From the NCBI GenBank assembly GCA_017556885.1, contig JAFYLV010000033.1, positions 1 through 20,577 on the forward strand: DNA of 20,577 nt. Reading direction: 5' to 3'. Source of the DNA: Clostridia bacterium. GTDB taxonomy: Bacteria > Bacillota > Clostridia > Oscillospirales > QAMX01. The translations under genes were made by a program, and so were the position numbers. The notes beneath the pieces were generated by a model. The model was not told where the DNA came from, made no database searches, and worked only from the letters and a program-made list of their open reading frames with translations. Below are positions 6,515-14,426 of this stretch, one piece after another; positions within the stretch are counted from its first letter, which is position 1, and every line of letters starts with the position of its first letter.

Positions 6515-7750
6515 TTATTTAAAAAGGCGCAGGGCATTGACGCTGCTTCCAAGGGCACGGAGTTCGGGGAGCGCAGCTTCCATAACGGAATCGGCGATCT
6601 CACCGGTGACAAAGGCGAGCGTTCCGGCCTTGAGACCGTCGCAGGCAACGGGGGTAAGTTCGCCGAGCAGAGCAGCGGCCTTCTCCGCCGCACCCTCAAC
6701 CGCATCGGAGATGCGCAGGCAGAACCGGTTTTTAAGCTCGCCGGCATTACGGACAAAGCCGGGCTTCTCATCGGCCCACTCGATGTACTTGCGGGCATCG
6801 AAGTGCTTTGCAACGTCCATGACGTCTGCCACAACGGCACTGGCGGTGGGCAGCTTACCCGCACCGCGACCGTAGAACATGGCCTCATCGATGGCGTTTC
6901 CTTCGATCACGATGGCGTTGAAGACATCATCCACACCGGCTATGGGCATACCCTCTGCGATCATGTGGGGAGCAACATAAACAAAGATGCGGTCATCCTC
7001 CGTCTTGCGGGCAACACCCAGCAGCTTGACGCGGCGGGAAAGGACCTTCGCACAGAGGATATCCTCCTCGGTGATGGCGGTAATGCCTTCGGTACGGACG
7101 AGATCGGGAGAGATATGGCTGCCGAAGGCCAGATCGGAAAGAATAGCGATCTTGCGGCAGGCATCCTTACCCTCGATATCCGCAGAGGGATCCTGCTCAG
7201 CATAGCCGAGGCGCTGAGCCTCCTTAAGGGTGACATCAAAGGATACACCCTCCCGGGCCATGCGGGTGAGAATATAGTTGGTGGTACCGTTGAGGATACC
7301 GTAAACGGCGGTAATGTCGTTGGCGCCGAGGCACTGGGTCAGGGGACGGATGATGGGGATACCGCCACCGACAGAAGCCTCAAAGAGATAGTTTAGGTTG
7401 CGCTCGCGGGCGATCCCGATCAGCTCGTAGCCGTGGGTCGCCACCAGCTCCTTGTTGGAGGTGACAACGTTCTTGCCGGCAAGCAGTGCACGGCGGGTGA
7501 AATCGTAGGCCACGCCGACGCCGCCGATGGTCTCGACCACAATCTGAACGTCAGGGTCATTTTCGATGATGGAAAAGTCATGAATGATGCGATCCTCGAA
7601 GGGGTCGCCGGGGAAATCCCGCACATCCAGGATATACTTGACCGCGATCTCATTCTTGATGCGGTTTTCGATGCTGGATTTGTTTTTATCAATGACTTCC
7701 GCCACGCCGCTTCCCACAACGCCGTAGCCGAGAATTGCAATATTGACCAT
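6515..7750 (-). CDS. hom: Homoserine dehydrogenase
   Basis: This 411-residue enzyme reduces aspartate semialdehyde to homoserine with NAD(P)H, committing flux to threonine and methionine. The Rossmann motif GYGVVGSG is at residues 8-15, GILNGTTNYILTRM marks the catalytic domain, and the C-terminal part (FCLRISDAVEGAAEKAAALLGEL) begins an ACT domain, as is usual for feedback-inhibited forms. The start is the ATG at 7748-7750, because GGAGAG precedes it and the protein begins like its family. The same frame stays open to 7990, but that stretch overlaps the ACT gene and reads as non-protein sequence. It lies between the ACT gene (37-base gap) and lysC (27-base gap), matching their shared pathway. 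Confidence 0.97.
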   Translation of the reverse strand: MVNIAILGYGVVGSGVAEVIDKNKSSIENRIKNEIAVKYILDVRDFPGDPFEDRIIHDFSIIENDPDVQIVVETIGGVGVAYDFTRRALLAGKNVVTSNKELVATHGYELIGIARERNLNYLFEASVGGGIPIIRPLTQCLGANDITAVYGILNGTTNYILTRMAREGVSFDVTLKEAQRLGYAEQDPSADIEGKDACRKIAILSDLAFGSHISPDLVRTEGITAITEEDILCAKVLSRRVKLLGVARKTEDDRIFVYVAPHMIAEGMPIAGVDDVFNAIVIEGNAIDEAMFYGRGAGKLPTASAVVADVMDVAKHFDARKYIEWADEKPGFVRNAGELKNRFCLRISDAVEGAAEKAAALLGELTPVACDGLKAGTLAFVTGEIADSVMEAALPELRALGSSVNALRLFK

Positions 7751-7787
7751 GATTTTACTCTCCAAATTTATATGATTCGTTGTTTCT

Positions 7788-8228
7788 TTATTCGCCGGCA
7801 AGGATCTCAAGCTTGACAATGCCGGGGATCTTCCGTCCAAGCTCCAGAAGTTCTTCCATGGAGCTGTGCATCTTTCCGGTCCGGACGGAAATGGTAACGG
7901 AGGCTCTTCCGTCCACCGGGATGCTCTGATTGATGGTGACGATGTTTGCCCCCGCATCCGCAAAGGTGTTGAGGGTTTGAGAAAGCACACCGGGCATATC
8001 CTCCAAAAGCAGCAGGAATGTCACGATACGGTCCGCCCGGGTATCATAGAAGGGGCGGAGAGCATCCCTGTATTTATAGAAGGCGCTGCGGCTGACACCC
8101 ACCGCCTCGGTGGCTTCGTTGACGCTTTTATACTTTCCACAGGTCAGTCCTTGCTTTGCTTCGATAACTTTGTGCAAAACCTGTGGCAATGCGTCGGCAT
8201 TCATGATATAATATTGAGGCTTATTCAA
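7788..8228 (-). CDS. pheB: UPF0735-type ACT domain protein (PheB-like), TTG start
   Basis: This 146-residue cytoplasmic protein belongs to the UPF0735 family. Residues about 1-60 end in a helix-turn-helix-like stretch (SVNEATEAVGVSRSAFYKY), and residues about 72-146 are an ACT domain (LLLLEDMPGVLSQTLNTFADAGANIVTINQ) of the kind that binds amino acids. TTG 8226-8228 is chosen because AGGAGG lies 11 bases upstream, the resulting NKPQYYIMNADALP start and length match the family, and the frame's first ATG (8304-8306) lies upstream of the predicted transcription start. It heads the operon with hom and lysC, so a role as an amino acid sensor for this pathway is reasonable. The molecular role of the family is not settled, and calling it pheB is by similarity only. 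Confidence 0.9.
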   Translation of the reverse strand: MNKPQYYIMNADALPQVLHKVIEAKQGLTCGKYKSVNEATEAVGVSRSAFYKYRDALRPFYDTRADRIVTFLLLLEDMPGVLSQTLNTFADAGANIVTINQSIPVDGRASVTISVRTGKMHSSMEELLELGRKIPGIVKLEILAGE

Positions 8229-8296
8229 GTGTTCGGATGCCTCCTCTCGCCGGAATACCTTGTTAGACGGACAACTGTCTTCTCCGGGTGAACAAT

Positions 8297-8325
8297 ATCT
8301 TACCATTTTTTCCTTCCATTGTCAA
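8297..8325 (-). promoter_or_regulatory. Strong sigma-A promoter of the ACT-hom-lysC operon
   Basis: On the reverse strand a perfect TTGACA (8320-8325) is followed after 17 bases by TAAGAT (8297-8302) preceded by TGG, an extended -10. The leader to the TTG start is about 60 bases and can form only short stems. I see no T-box or lysine riboswitch. Confidence 0.8.
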
Positions 8326-8419
8326 TGCCGGAGGCTTCCAAATTCTCTTTTGTTTTCCCCGCATCTCATGTATAATGTAGATAAAGATACTCCGATTCGA
8401 AAGGCGGTGACCCCTTCCC

Positions 8420-9517
8420 GTGCCGACCAACAAGCATCTTCGCTTCATTCTCTCCCTGTTTTATGCCGCTCTCGCGGCAGCGGTGCTCTGGCTCTTTGTG
8501 CGCCATGCGCTTTGGCTCTTTCTCCCCTTCCTGATCGGCTTTGCGCTTTCCAGACTGCTTCTGCGTCCGGTTGCCTTCCTCAACCGGCGCTTCCGTATCC
8601 CCTCCGGGCTTTGCGCCGCCGTTCTGACGCTTATTCTTTGCGGAGGTGTCGGTACAGGGTTGTATTTTGCCGTCCGCGGCATCATCACCGGTGCGGTCAG
8701 CCTTGCCCAGAATCTTCTGGAATTTGTCACCGTCTTTGAGGCCCGTTTTGCCGATCTCGCGACAAAGCTGGAGGGCTTTGAATTTCTGCAGGGACTGGAT
8801 CTTCGCGACAGTGCCATCTCCGCGCTGAAATCTTTAGCCGGCTCCGGCCTGTCCGACGGACTTTTGTCCGGTGTTCTGCGCACGGCAGGCTCCGTTCCGC
8901 AGATCCTGCTTTTCATCGTCGCCACCATTCTTTCCACCTTCTTCTTTGTGGCGGAGGATGCCGCGGTACGCCACTTTGTCCGCAATCTTCTGCGGGAGAA
9001 GCTTCACGGCCGCATGCACCAGACCAAGGAGCTCCTTTTCACCGGCCTTTTCGGCTGGCTGAAGGCGCAGGTGATCCTCGGCAGCGTCAACTTTACGGTG
9101 CTGACCATCGGCTTCTTCATCATCGGAAATCCCTATGCACCGCTCATTGCCCTCATCATTGCCATTCTTGACGTTCTGCCCGTGCTCGGCAGCGGAACGG
9201 TGCTCATCCCCTGGGCGCTGGTCACCCTGCTCATGGGCAATTACCGCTACGCCATCGGCTGTGCGGTGTTATATATTGTGTGTATTTTTGTCCGAAATCT
9301 GCTGGAAAGCCGCATCGTCGGTCATCAAATCGGTCTGCATCCCCTCGCTACCCTCATTTCAATTTATGTCGGCTACTGTCTCTTCGGCGTCATCGGCATG
9401 TTCTTTGTACCGGTGGTGGTGCTGCTCGTTGTCAATTTCAACCGCTGGGGCTATATCCGTCTTTGGGAAAATGATGTCTCGACAGTCGAAAGCGCAGAAA
9501 CAAAATCCGCAGAATAA
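8420..9517 (+). CDS. AI-2E family (YtvI-like) integral membrane transporter
   Basis: This 365-residue membrane protein has about seven hydrophobic segments: two near residues 8-44, one at 65-87, one at about 160-176, and a cluster from about 215 to the C terminus. The conserved late block of the AI-2E/PF01594 family is clear (GNPYAPLIALIIAILDVLPV, then RNLLESRIVGHQIGLHPLAT). Family members export small molecules or ions; YtvI is the sporulation-linked Bacillus form. No substrate can be assigned here. The start is GTG 8420 with GGCGGTGA (8403-8410) nine bases upstream, a near-perfect anti-16S match. A TATAAT at 8371-8376 is the likely -10, with no good -35. It diverges from the ACT-hom-lysC operon and converges on the phage-like genes. 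Confidence 0.92.
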   Translation: MPTNKHLRFILSLFYAALAAAVLWLFVRHALWLFLPFLIGFALSRLLLRPVAFLNRRFRIPSGLCAAVLTLILCGGVGTGLYFAVRGIITGAVSLAQNLLEFVTVFEARFADLATKLEGFEFLQGLDLRDSAISALKSLAGSGLSDGLLSGVLRTAGSVPQILLFIVATILSTFFFVAEDAAVRHFVRNLLREKLHGRMHQTKELLFTGLFGWLKAQVILGSVNFTVLTIGFFIIGNPYAPLIALIIAILDVLPVLGSGTVLIPWALVTLLMGNYRYAIGCAVLYIVCIFVRNLLESRIVGHQIGLHPLATLISIYVGYCLFGVIGMFFVPVVVLLVVNFNRWGYIRLWENDVSTVESAETKSAE

Positions 9518-9535
9518 TTTTTTATCCAAACAAAT

Positions 9536-9567
9536 ACACGGGGCAGGATCAAAATCCTGCCCCGTGT
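9536..9567. terminator. Long bidirectional terminator between convergent units
   Basis: ACACGGGGCAGGAT (9536-9549) and ATCCTGCCCCGTGT (9554-9567) form a perfect 14-base stem with a 4-base loop. It sits 18 bases after the AI-2E stop and 4 bases before the end of the last phage-like gene. T-rich but interrupted tracts follow on both strands, so it probably serves both. Confidence 0.8.
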
Positions 9568-9571
9568 TGTA

Positions 9572-9874
9572 TTATCGCATGGCCTGCTCCCGCAAAAAAT
9601 CTTCCAGTCTTCGCTTTTCCTGCTTATATTCCTGCATCCGTTCCTCAAGATCGCCGTTGACGCGCTCATTTTTGACGCAGACGGCGATCTTTTCCGTGAT
9701 CCCGCCGATGGCATTGAGGTTCTTGAGCATGAGCAGTGTCCGTTCCCGCTCCCAGCTCGCGCGGTGCTCGCCCCGCGCCTCCATGCGCCGCAGAAGCCGC
9801 TGCACCAGATACAGCAGGATACCTGCCGTGAGGGAGGGAATGACCGCCACCATCAAAGAGTGCAGAATGTTCAT
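9572..9874 (-). CDS. Small membrane-anchored coiled-coil protein of the phage-like lysis cassette
   Basis: This 100-residue protein has one N-terminal hydrophobic segment (about residues 5-24, LMVAVIPSLTAGILLYLVQR), a basic stop, then a charged helical region that could form a coiled coil to the C terminus (ERMQEYKQEKRRLEDF). Proteins of this build are common at the end of lysis cassettes in clostridial prophages; no activity is established. A spanin-like or lysis-control role is a guess, and spanins proper are not expected without an outer membrane. Its ATG (9872-9874) overlaps the endolysin stop TGA (9871-9873) in an ATGA arrangement, so the two are translationally coupled. It is the last gene before the terminator at 9536-9567. 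Confidence 0.75.
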   Translation of the reverse strand: MNILHSLMVAVIPSLTAGILLYLVQRLLRRMEARGEHRASWERERTLLMLKNLNAIGGITEKIAVCVKNERVNGDLEERMQEYKQEKRRLEDFLREQAMR

Positions 9875-10446
9875 TTCTTCTCCTCCACGGTCGCCTCAAA
9901 GGGTTTATCCGGCGTCCAGCCCACGGCATAACCGAGTCCCTCACAGATCACCCTGAGCGGCACATAGGTCACCCCGTCCACCGCATAACCAACGGCTTTA
10001 CCGCCGGGGAAATGCACCTGCATCCGGTCGGCATCGGACAGCTCTTCTGGGACGGCAGGAAGCTCTTTTCGCTTTCCTGCGCGCAGCTCTGCTGCCGTGA
10101 GACCGCCGGTGTATTCAAAATGCACGTATTCGCGGAAGTTTTTCCAGTCTCCCGCCCAGGAAAGGCCCAGTTTTTTCCCGATAGCGCCTACCCGGCGCAG
10201 AAGCTCCATGTCGTATTCACTGCCTTTGCGGTTGATAAACACGTCAAAGGCAAGCCCAAAGGCGTGGGGGCCGATCTCTTTCACGGCACTTTTCCCGTTT
10301 TGGTAACACCATGCCTGGTATTCTGCATCCCGCAGGGTATTGGCAAACCCGAGGGGAATGCCTTCCTTTGCGCATTCTTCCTTCAGCCGCAGGGCGAGAT
10401 AGCGTACATAGGGCATCAGGCAGTCAAGGCTTCGGGTTTTGAGCAT
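9871..10446 (-). CDS. M15-type peptidoglycan peptidase (endolysin) with a C-terminal stalk-like domain
   Basis: This 191-residue protein has an N-terminal zinc peptidase domain of the M15 (VanY/L-Ala-D-Glu endopeptidase) type: His61 and Asp68 in HAFGLAFDVF and His109 in YVHFEY are the expected zinc ligands. FANTLRDAEYQAWCYQNGKS is the typical substrate-binding block. Residues about 143-185 (VGYAVDGVTYVPLRVICEG, then GYAVGW) resemble the copper amine oxidase N-terminal-like domain often found on clostridial wall proteins. It would cut peptide stems of the cell wall after holin release. There is no signal peptide, as expected for a holin-dependent lysin. ATG 10446 is preferred over the upstream start at 10494 because GAGGAGG lies about 8 bases before it. 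It overlaps the holin gene by 23 bases. Confidence 0.9.
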   Translation of the reverse strand: MLKTRSLDCLMPYVRYLALRLKEECAKEGIPLGFANTLRDAEYQAWCYQNGKSAVKEIGPHAFGLAFDVFINRKGSEYDMELLRRVGAIGKKLGLSWAGDWKNFREYVHFEYTGGLTAAELRAGKRKELPAVPEELSDADRMQVHFPGGKAVGYAVDGVTYVPLRVICEGLGYAVGWTPDKPFEATVEEKK

Positions 10447-10645
10447 CGCGCTCCCCTCCTCTTGCCGCATCCACGAGCCCCTCGCCAACCACATAGGCCA
10501 CGAGAGATGCCGCCGCCCACAGGATACAGCTCACCGCCTCCGCCTCGCCGGATGCACCGCAGTAGGTGATGACCGCCGTGACAAAGGAAATCAGTGCCGC
10601 CCAGAATTTACGGCTGGTAAGTTTTTGTTTTACCGTTTCTTTCAT
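10424..10645 (-). CDS. Phage holin
   Basis: This 73-residue protein has two hydrophobic segments (about residues 14-30 and 37-56) separated by a short turn (GASGEAEAV) and a charged hydrophilic tail (DAARGGERDAQNPKP). The opening KLTSRKFWAALISF and the later AYVVGEGLVDAA match a small holin family common in clostridial prophages. It would form the membrane lesion that lets the adjacent M15 lysin reach the wall. Position directly before the lysin gene supports this. The gene lies 14 bases after the preceding structural-type gene. Confidence 0.85.
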   Translation of the reverse strand: MKETVKQKLTSRKFWAALISFVTAVITYCGASGEAEAVSCILWAAASLVAYVVGEGLVDAARGGERDAQNPKP

Positions 10646-10659
10646 TTTGTTCCTCCCGT

Positions 10660-11484
10660 TCAGTCCACAATGAGAACAACGTCGCCCTCCCCAAGCTCGG
10701 GGATGGTATCGTTGGATGTCAGAATGCTTATATTCTTCACCGTCAGCGCAGAAGGTGCTCCCGCCGCCACGGTCAGCGATCCGCCCGCCGCCACCCGCGC
10801 GGTGCCGGAAAGCACGGCATCCTCTGCATCCGCCTTCTGCAGGGCAAGCTCACCGCGGAAGACGGTGCCGTCAAAGACGAACCGGTAAGGTCTGTCCGCC
10901 TTCAGGCAGCCTGCCGGGATGTTTTCTCCGTTGTGCAGACAGAGCGCCGCGGGAGCCAGACCGTCGATCTTCAGCGTCGGTGCCTCACCGCAGTCGGCGT
11001 GAAAGAGAACGGTCACCTCCATTCCTCTGGAAAGAGCCGTGACCGAGCGCCCGGTTTCCGCAGTGTACGCCGTGTCGCTGCCGGTGGTAGAAATGCTCAA
11101 GGGATGAATGAGCAGGCTGCTCATATGGGCATTGGCCCGCATTTTCAGCGCCTCCGGATTGCCGGAAAGCTTAGCGTCCGTCACCGTGCCATCAGGGATG
11201 GTGCCCGCGGCAAAATCGGTCAGATTCTGCGCAAGGTAACACAAAAGCTCCCATATGCTCTTCCCGTCGGTACCCTCAAGATCGGTCAGCGCAGGACTTC
11301 CGATGTGTGCCGCGCCCTCCCGCTCCAGCTCTGCAAGCAGGATCTCCGAAATATATTCCCGCAGTTGTCCGTGGAGCAGGTTGAGCATCCTGCGGGTATC
11401 CTCCTCGCTATAGGGACGCGTGGGAAAGGTCTCTGCATCCATCCAGCCCCCGCCGGGGGTAAATTCAGGTCTTGTAAATGCCAT
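10660..11484 (-). CDS. Putative phage tail/fibre-type structural protein
   Basis: This 274-residue protein is not firmly recognised. The N-terminal 100 residues look helical (EEDTRRMLNLLHGQLREYIS). A hinge-like LTDFAAGTIPDGTVTDAKLS follows, and the rest is rich in Ala, Thr, Gly and Val with short alternating beta-type runs (VFDGTVFRGELALQK, GTARVAAGGSLTVAAGAPSA). That build is typical of tail fibre or baseplate-associated proteins that sit just before lysis genes, which is where this gene lies. AAAGGA precedes the ATG at 11484. No enzyme motif is visible. Function as a fibre or base protein is inference from position and composition. Confidence 0.6.
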   Translation of the reverse strand: MAFTRPEFTPGGGWMDAETFPTRPYSEEDTRRMLNLLHGQLREYISEILLAELEREGAAHIGSPALTDLEGTDGKSIWELLCYLAQNLTDFAAGTIPDGTVTDAKLSGNPEALKMRANAHMSSLLIHPLSISTTGSDTAYTAETGRSVTALSRGMEVTVLFHADCGEAPTLKIDGLAPAALCLHNGENIPAGCLKADRPYRFVFDGTVFRGELALQKADAEDAVLSGTARVAAGGSLTVAAGAPSALTVKNISILTSNDTIPELGEGDVVLIVD

Positions 11485-11502
11485 CGTTTTCTCGTCCTTT
11501 CT

Positions 11503-12054
11503 TTATTTTTCCGTCCGTGCCTCTGCGCCGCAAAGCAATTCCCGAAGCCCCTCCGGCACCCGCACACAGGCGGATCGTACTTCCCGCCGCACTCCGTCCT
11601 TTTGGGCATACAGCAAGAACGGATGGTCGAATTCCCGCACACAGCGATACCAGTATCCATCACGGATACCGTCCGTCGGCCAGCTTCCCGCTTCCGCCGC
11701 AAATCTGCGCACAAGCTCGCCGGGTCCCGTCACCGTCGGTTTTTCCGTGCGGTAGACGGTAATGTTGTAGTACTGGATATAGTTATCCACGGAAACGGCC
11801 CGCGTTCCCATCAGATAGGTGTTGAAATAGGTATATACCGTGTAGTCATCTCCGCTATCGGTGTATATCTTGTAGGTTTTATATTCTCCGGCGGCAGCGA
11901 ACTTACCGGTCGTTTCATCAAAGGTATAGCTTGCATATCCTTTAAGTTCTCTGGTTGAAAAATGTTGCACACCGACGGTCTCTTTTCTTTCACCGATGGC
12001 ATAACCGCCGGGCTTCTGCATTACGGTATATTGCTCATATAAGCACGTCCACAC
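11503..12054 (-). CDS. Uncharacterised protein of the phage-like cluster, GTG start
   Basis: This 183-residue protein is not recognised. The middle is strikingly rich in Tyr and Thr (about residues 58-105, for example YKTYKIYTDSGDDYTVYTYF) and looks like beta strands, followed by a helical, charged C terminus. No membrane segment, signal peptide or known motif is visible. Its GTG start (12052-12054) has AAAGGAG seven bases upstream and overlaps the end of the portal gene by 20 bases, so translation is probably coupled. It sits between portal and the fibre-type gene. A small virion or tail protein is the simplest reading, but only position supports it. Confidence 0.65.
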   Translation of the reverse strand: MWTCLYEQYTVMQKPGGYAIGERKETVGVQHFSTRELKGYASYTFDETTGKFAAAGEYKTYKIYTDSGDDYTVYTYFNTYLMGTRAVSVDNYIQYYNITVYRTEKPTVTGPGELVRRFAAEAGSWPTDGIRDGYWYRCVREFDHPFLLYAQKDGVRREVRSACVRVPEGLRELLCGAEARTEK

Positions 12055-13480
12055 CTTCGGTCTCCTTTCTTGCCTCTGCGCCCACCAAGCATTCTACTCG
12101 GGGGAACCAAACCCGTTCGCCACGGCCGTCGTTATAACAGAAACGCAAGGCCTCCGCAAGTTTTCCCCGACGGCCGACCGAACCTTCCTTGCCTATGCGG
12201 ATCACGCGCCCATCGTCGTAGAACTCCAGACAAAACCAGTCGATCAGTTCGTAGAGCTTCGCAAAGCCCCTCAGCCGGTCTGCGCGTTTGATCTCCCGGC
12301 GGGCGTCCGCCCGGGCGTTGAGAAGTTCAATGCCGCTGGCCGTCACCACGCGTTCGGGCTCCTCGCCCATGGCACTGTCAAAATTACCTACCGTCCGCTC
12401 GATCAGGGCGGTGTAATGCTCTGCCATGGCGGTTCCCTCCGCCGCAGAGCTCATACCGCTGAGACGGCGGATACGGTCAAAGCGCCCCGGCCGCATGGTC
12501 ACCACGGCCCCCGGCTCGTTGGTCAGCTCCACACCGTCGGCAAGAGCATCCTCCTCCACGATGAGCATATCATTTGCCATAAAAGCACGGTTTTTCTCCG
12601 CCGTCATAAGCTCTCTGTCCGCCGCGTCGATGAGGGGCAGAATAAACTCCAGTTCGGATATGTTCCAGATATTTCGTTCATCCCGGATTCGCCAGTACTG
12701 CACAAAGGGGAAATTGCGGTTCTGTTCTCCCGTCCGCAGCCAGAAATCGGGGACAAAGCGGATCTCCCGTCCGCCGATAAGCACAGACAGTGCCACCCTG
12801 TCCTCCGGCGTACGGAAATAAAACTCCGTCACCGTAACGCAGCCGTCTCCGCCGCCAAAAGCAAGTCCCGGTGCTGCGTTCCCCTCGAGCAACAGCTTTT
12901 CTCCTTCTGTTCCGAGGCGCTTAAGATCCGCCGCAAAAGCGCGCCGCGCCTTTCTTCGGGTCATCGGATAGGTGTGGATGAGATATTCGCCCTCCTGGAT
13001 CTCTCCCGCCGTGGGATCGGGATAAATCTGCCGCGGGTCCACATCCTCCACCCGGATATCGCCGCCGTCGGCGGTGCCGGGATAGGGCAGCCCCTGATCC
13101 CAGCGCACCTTCCAGAAAGCATCGCCGTATTTCAGCAGCCGCCGCTCGTTTGCGGTATTGCGGCAATCCAGGCGGTTTGCCTCCGCCACGTACTTCACCG
13201 CATATTCCCGCCGCATCGCTTCATCCGCCGCCATGCCGTCATCCCGCGCGGCAAAGCGAAAATCCGGCACCTCCGGCTCAATCTGGGATTCCACATGGAT
13301 GTAGGCATCGGTAACGCAGAGACCTCCGCCGCCGTTCCGGCAACGGTAATAGTCCTCAAACAGCTCCCATTTGCGCTCCCGTTCCATACGCGCCTCCCGT
13401 GCGGCAGCAAAGCAGGTCTCTGCCATACGCTCCCGCTCCCGAACCGCCTCCGCCGCCGCGGTTTTCATCTGTTCCTGCAT
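12035..13480 (-). CDS. Phage portal protein (podovirus-like)
   Basis: This 481-residue protein fits a phage portal, the ring at the head vertex through which DNA passes. Indicators are a helical charged N terminus (residues 1-45), then YIHVESQIEPEVPDFRFAA, RRLLKYGDAFWKVRWDQG, VDPRQIYPDPTAGEIQEGEY, and a later helical region (IDAADRELMTAEKNRAFMAN and NFDSAMGEEPERVVTASGIELL) like the stem and crown of portals. The pattern resembles portals of clostridial short-tailed phages. Length is within the usual range, and no frameshift or stop interrupts it. GGAGG precedes the ATG at 13480, and the gene follows the adaptor after 15 bases. In normal phages terminase and capsid genes flank it; here neither is present. 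Confidence 0.82.
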   Translation of the reverse strand: MQEQMKTAAAEAVRERERMAETCFAAAREARMERERKWELFEDYYRCRNGGGGLCVTDAYIHVESQIEPEVPDFRFAARDDGMAADEAMRREYAVKYVAEANRLDCRNTANERRLLKYGDAFWKVRWDQGLPYPGTADGGDIRVEDVDPRQIYPDPTAGEIQEGEYLIHTYPMTRRKARRAFAADLKRLGTEGEKLLLEGNAAPGLAFGGGDGCVTVTEFYFRTPEDRVALSVLIGGREIRFVPDFWLRTGEQNRNFPFVQYWRIRDERNIWNISELEFILPLIDAADRELMTAEKNRAFMANDMLIVEEDALADGVELTNEPGAVVTMRPGRFDRIRRLSGMSSAAEGTAMAEHYTALIERTVGNFDSAMGEEPERVVTASGIELLNARADARREIKRADRLRGFAKLYELIDWFCLEFYDDGRVIRIGKEGSVGRRGKLAEALRFCYNDGRGERVWFPRVECLVGAEARKETEGVDVLI

Positions 13481-13495
13481 GATATTCCTCCCCCT

Positions 13496-14410
13496 TTATC
13501 TCATTCTGCGCCGGATCGCAGGCTCTGTTGCACGGATCTGGGTTTGCCGGGCACCACGGCCGCCGGAGAGCTCCGCAAGCCCCTTCTTCCATACATCCCG
13601 CAGCCGATCCGCCGCATCCGGATCCTCCTCGGACAATAGCATTGCCGCCGCATAGTAGGGCAGCAGCCGCTGGACACAGACCTCCGTCTCCAGTTCCGTC
13701 TCATCCGGCGTGGACATATTGACAGTCGCAGGATATGCACCGTATTCCAGCACGTAAAAGCCCGGATCGGAGCTGGGGATCGAGAGATTTCCGTCCAGAT
13801 ACCAGCGATATCCGCCGCATACCTCTCCATCCTTCGTCACGCGGCCAAAACGGTAATAATCCTCCGGCGCGGGGTACCATGTTGCCCGGCTGTCGGCAGG
13901 GATCTCCGCATCGGAGGCAAAATTCTCCGCATACAGTGCCGCATCCCGCACAAGATAACGATATCCGCCGGCAAAACGCAAGCGCAGGCGGCGGGGATTT
14001 CCCTCCACCCTGCCGCAGTCGCGCACAAATTCATCCCCCGTCTCTCCGGACAGAGTGCGCAGCACCTGCCAACGCAGCTCACCGCTCTGCTCAAGGTATA
14101 CCGTAAAGTTTCCCATCACACGGAAGCTGAAGGCGCGCACATCCACCGCCTCCACGATGATATCCTTATCCGCATGGATGCGTATACCGCTGTTTCCCTT
14201 CGCCCGGTTCTGGGGCGGGTAGTGGGCGATCTCCCGACGACGCCATACGGGACAGATCTCCGCCGCTGCCCGCTGCGCATCGTCGATCAGCTCCGGCAGC
14301 CGCAGCCGCCAGTCCGCTGTATCGCTTTCCGTTTCCGAAAGTTTCTTACCCATGTAGGAATATTCTCCCATGAGTTTCAGTGTCCTTGTTTTGGCCTCAC
14401 CAAAGGTCAT
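13496..14410 (-). CDS. Putative phage head-to-tail adaptor
   Basis: This 304-residue protein starts with a helical part (FGEAKTRTLKLMGEYS, LRLPELIDDAQRAAAEICPV), continues with a beta-rich middle (MGNFTVYLEQSGELRWQVLR, YLVRDAALYAENF), and ends in helices (VCVQRLLPYYAAAMLLSEED, AADRLRDVWKKGLAEL). The final block is typical of adaptor (gp11/gp4-like) proteins that sit below the portal in short-tailed phages. AGGAGG lies 7 bases before the ATG. It is flanked by the stabiliser-like and portal genes with gaps of 16 and 15 bases. The call rests on fold-like pattern and neighbours, so it is less certain than the portal. Confidence 0.65.
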   Translation of the reverse strand: MTFGEAKTRTLKLMGEYSYMGKKLSETESDTADWRLRLPELIDDAQRAAAEICPVWRRREIAHYPPQNRAKGNSGIRIHADKDIIVEAVDVRAFSFRVMGNFTVYLEQSGELRWQVLRTLSGETGDEFVRDCGRVEGNPRRLRLRFAGGYRYLVRDAALYAENFASDAEIPADSRATWYPAPEDYYRFGRVTKDGEVCGGYRWYLDGNLSIPSSDPGFYVLEYGAYPATVNMSTPDETELETEVCVQRLLPYYAAAMLLSEEDPDAADRLRDVWKKGLAELSGGRGARQTQIRATEPAIRRRMR

Positions 14411-14426
14411 AATTTCTCCTCCTCGT

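Noticed and set aside
7751..7990. Upstream extension of the hom frame to 7990
   Set aside because: It overlaps the ACT gene, reads as non-protein sequence, and the internal ATG at 7750 has a ribosome site and the family's true N terminus.
8229..8296. T-box or lysine riboswitch in the hom-lysC leader
   Set aside because: The leader is only about 60 bases and lacks the T-box motif, a lysine aptamer or an attenuator hairpin.
8263..8306. ATG at 8306 as start of the ACT protein
   Set aside because: It lies between or upstream of the promoter elements at 8297-8325, and the TTG at 8228 has AGGAGG and gives the family length.
9536..9567. Transposon end or attachment site at the border of the phage-like block
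   Set aside because: The perfect stem fits a shared terminator between convergent genes, and I found no matching copy near the other border at 16266-16450.
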